Source: Sphingomonas sp. PAMC 26605 (GTDB lineage: Bacteria > Pseudomonadota > Alphaproteobacteria > Sphingomonadales > Sphingomonadaceae). Taken from it: 64,000 nucleotides of DNA. Made by a program: the position numbers and the translations under genes. The notes beneath the pieces are model-generated. The model saw only the letters and a program-made list of their open reading frames with translations. It was not told the origin of the DNA and did no database searches. The stretch spans positions 3,340,210 through 3,404,209 of the forward strand of contig NZ_JH584241.1 of the NCBI RefSeq assembly GCF_000241485.1, in the 5' to 3' direction. Shown here piece after piece: positions 62,291-64,000 of the stretch; within the stretch, counting starts at the first letter, position 1; every line of letters begins with the position of its first letter.

Positions 62291-63364
62291 ATGGAAATGC
62301 CACCGCCGCCGGTCGAGCTCATCGGCGCGGCACCGCAGCACGTCGTCTCGGTCGCCAGCTTTCGTCCGGGTCCGGTCCTGTGCGGCGGCAGCCCGGTCGC
62401 AGCGGTTGCGCTCGCCCAGCCCTTTCCGATCACGCACGAACGCTGGAACGCCGCGCCGGCCCCGCCCCCCGGGGCGCTGGACTATCGCTTCAGCTTCACG
62501 CTCGATGCCGACGGGCGCCCGGGGACGATCCGGCGGATCAATCCCGCGTCGCCGCTGGGCTTCTATCTGGATAGCAACGATCTCGCGCCGGCGCTTGCTG
62601 CGTCGCGCTTCGCGCCCGGATCGCCCGGACGCCGGTGTACGATCGCCTTCACCTTGCAGCTGGACCCGGTCGAGACGGCACCGCTGGCGCGCCTGTACGA
62701 AATCGAGAGCTTGACGGTGCAACCGCTGCCGCCCGAGATCGCCGGGCGAACACACCCGGCGGGGTCGACCTGCCCGCGTGGGCCGGGCGGATATCGGCGG
62801 CTCAACAATCCCGCGTTCGAGACGATCGGGAACGCGTCGCGCAGCTTTGCCTGGAGCTATCTGTCGTACGATACCGATCCGCGCGGCACGGTACGCGGCG
62901 TCAGGCTGCTCGGGTCGTCGGGCAATGCCGCGCTCGACAAAGCGAGCATCCGCGCGGTTTCCGCCGATCGGTTCGCGCCCGGCCCGGGCTATCGCGGCTG
63001 CATCTACCATTTCTACAAGACCGGCGGCGACATTCTTCCGGCCCCGATGCCCGCCGATACGCCCGCCGAGACGGGCGACATGCCAGCGTGCCGGGTCGAT
63101 GACGCCACGCTCAAACGCCTGCTCGGAAGCTCCGCCTATCCCGCGGCCTTCGCGCGGCGGCGGATCGAAGGATTCGCGGCGGTGCGCTACGACACCGCGC
63201 CATGGGGCGCGATCGGCAACGTCGCGGTGCTGGTGTCCGAACCCGACGAAGCGTTCGGCGCGGCGGCGCGCGCGGGTTTGTCGCAAGCGCACGTCGCGCC
63301 TTCCCCGGTCGGCCATAGCGGCTGCGTCCAGCGAATCCGCTTCAGGCTCCCGCCCAGCGGCTGA
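62291..63364 (+). CDS. Protein with three TonB C-terminal-like repeats, no membrane anchor
   Basis: 357-residue protein in which a TonB C-domain-like unit occurs three times: about residues 63-125 (YRFSFTLDADGRPGTIRRI...), about 183-245 (FAWSYLSYDTDPRGTVRGVRLLGSSG...) and about 295-357 (GFAAVRYDTAPWGAIGNVAVL...). Each has a beta-strand, D-x-x-G turn, a short helix with ALxxAxxxAV-type residues and a Cys shortly after an RFAPG/AHVAPSP stretch. There is no N-terminal membrane helix or ExbD-type partner, unlike a real TonB. Start 62291 (MEMPPPPVELIG) follows AGGTG. It is convergent with the TPR gene through a shared terminator. Confidence 0.75.
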   Translation: MEMPPPPVELIGAAPQHVVSVASFRPGPVLCGGSPVAAVALAQPFPITHERWNAAPAPPPGALDYRFSFTLDADGRPGTIRRINPASPLGFYLDSNDLAPALAASRFAPGSPGRRCTIAFTLQLDPVETAPLARLYEIESLTVQPLPPEIAGRTHPAGSTCPRGPGGYRRLNNPAFETIGNASRSFAWSYLSYDTDPRGTVRGVRLLGSSGNAALDKASIRAVSADRFAPGPGYRGCIYHFYKTGGDILPAPMPADTPAETGDMPACRVDDATLKRLLGSSAYPAAFARRRIEGFAAVRYDTAPWGAIGNVAVLVSEPDEAFGAAARAGLSQAHVAPSPVGHSGCVQRIRFRLPPSG

Positions 63365-63371
63365 ACGCAAA

Positions 63372-63395
63372 AAGGGCGGCCCGCGGGCCGCCCTT
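63372..63395. terminator. Bidirectional terminator hairpin
   Basis: AAGGGCGGCCCG directly followed by CGGGCCGCCCTT is a perfect 12-bp palindrome, 8 bases after the stop of the TonB-C-repeat gene and 26 bases beyond the stop of the convergent gene. It is flanked by A-rich and T-rich bases on the left, as for a two-way terminator. Confidence 0.85.
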
Positions 63396-63420
63396 CTCGT
63401 TCACGTCCAGAGTGGCGCGA

Positions 63421-64000
63421 TCAGGCTGCCGTCGGCGGGGCGTCGACGAACACCGTCCACAGCCGCGCGATCGCCTTGTTGGGCTCGGCCGCAACCTCGG
63501 CGAGCGCAGTCTTGGCGCCGGCGCGATCGCCCGACAGCGCGAGCGCCATGCCGAGGTGGAGATTGTTGCGATCGGCGTCGGGCGCGCCCTTGGTCTCGCA
63601 CAGGCGATACATCTCGATCGCCTTGGCATAGTTACGCGTGCCGAAATAGGCGTCGCCAGCCTGCTGCGCGAGGTCACCCTTGGGTGCACCAAGCGCATTC
63701 TTCTCCTTGATCGCGAGCGACGAACTGCCCGCGATCCCGGTCTTGGCGCGCGTCAGCAGCTCGGTCGCGGTGATGTTGCCCTTGGGGATCGCGCTCGAGG
63801 CGAACCCTTCGTCGAGCACCGTCTTGGCTTCGTTGGGCAGGCCGATCGTCAGCGCGGCATCGGCATAGTCCATATATTCGCGCTGGCCGGCCTGGCTCTT
63901 GGTCGCCCACAGCAAGCGGAACAGATCGATCCGGTTCTTGCTGTACTTGACCGCCGCCGGCCCCTGGAAGCCGAAGGTGTAGATCGCGCCGCGCCAGTTC
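63421..64000 (-). CDS. TPR-type repeat protein, C-terminal part (5' end beyond the window)
   Basis: At least 192 codons, open at the right edge. The visible part begins NWRGAIYTFGFQGPAAVKYS and contains helical pair repeats: YADAALTIGLPNEAKTVLDEGF, GDAYFGTRNYAKAIEMYRLCETKGA and LHLGMALALSGDRAGAKTALAEVA, each in the tetratricopeptide pattern. The end KAIARLWTVFVDAPPTAA is close to the hairpin terminator. An internal TTG at 63915 was not taken as start because coding character continues upstream to the edge. Role unknown; a scaffold in the envelope is common for such proteins. Confidence 0.8.
   Translation of the reverse strand, partial: NWRGAIYTFGFQGPAAVKYSKNRIDLFRLLWATKSQAGQREYMDYADAALTIGLPNEAKTVLDEGFASSAIPKGNITATELLTRAKTGIAGSSSLAIKEKNALGAPKGDLAQQAGDAYFGTRNYAKAIEMYRLCETKGAPDADRNNLHLGMALALSGDRAGAKTALAEVAAEPNKAIARLWTVFVDAPPTAA

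Noticed and set aside
62291..63364. Bona fide TonB protein
   Set aside because: It lacks the N-terminal membrane helix and the Pro-rich Glu/Lys linker, and no exbB/exbD lies nearby.

Overview
The window is GC-rich, densely coded, free of insertion sequences and CRISPR arrays, and reads as the chromosome of a free-living alphaproteobacterium, most likely a sphingomonad. The grounds are the gene content (two large TonB-dependent receptors without SusD partners, a clpP-clpX-lon neighbourhood, gatCAB, DUF4153, DUF3089 and DUF3857 proteins), the frequent ATGA/GTGA overlaps, and short perfect inverted repeats between genes. This assignment is inference from gene content, not from a marker alignment.

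Layout. 1-9.5 kb is a protein-quality block on the minus strand: lon (N-terminal part only), clpX, clpP, a GT2 glycosyltransferase and trigger factor. It is interrupted by a plus-strand pair (unknown exported protein, M1 metallopeptidase), an ICMT-like methyltransferase and a GNAT enzyme. 9.5-11.2 kb holds tRNA-Leu(UAG), two tiny co-translated genes and a membrane protein. 11.2-15.3 kb is the gatCAB operon with a vapBC toxin-antitoxin pair and its palindromic operator inserted between gatA and gatB. 15.3-19.7 kb has a DUF4153 membrane protein, a DUF3089 hydrolase, ruvX and a degenerate RBBP9-like hydrolase. 19.9-24.9 kb is a plus-strand redox cassette (SDR, ADH, AKR, SDR, lactonase). 25.0-28.1 kb has a DUF3857/transglutaminase protein and a PP2C-like phosphatase.

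28.1-58.5 kb is the centrepiece: about 30 kb that together look like a full system for taking up and dismantling peptidoglycan fragments. Import candidates are two TonB-dependent receptors, an AmpG-like MFS carrier, an SSS symporter and a glutamate-type (DAACS) symporter. The sugar branch is a GH84 hexosaminidase, AnmK, MurQ, a BadF-type GlcNAc kinase, NagA and a GlmS-like deaminase (NagB-II). A Dld-type D-lactate dehydrogenase at the edge could consume the D-lactate that MurQ releases. The peptide branch is an AmpC-like serine hydrolase without a signal peptide, an M19 dipeptidase, PBP4/DacB, a Tat-exported penicillin-acylase-family enzyme, an N-acyl-D-amino-acid deacylase, and the pair DgcN/DgcA, which converts D-glutamate to N-acetyl-L-glutamate. 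A GntR/UTRA and a LysR regulator sit inside the locus.

58.5-64 kb holds tRNA(CAU), a WalW-like polysaccharide deacetylase, a histidine kinase with a degenerate ATP-binding domain, an Lrp/AsnC regulator with a palindromic site, an unanchored protein with three TonB-C-like repeats, and the 3' part of a TPR-like gene.
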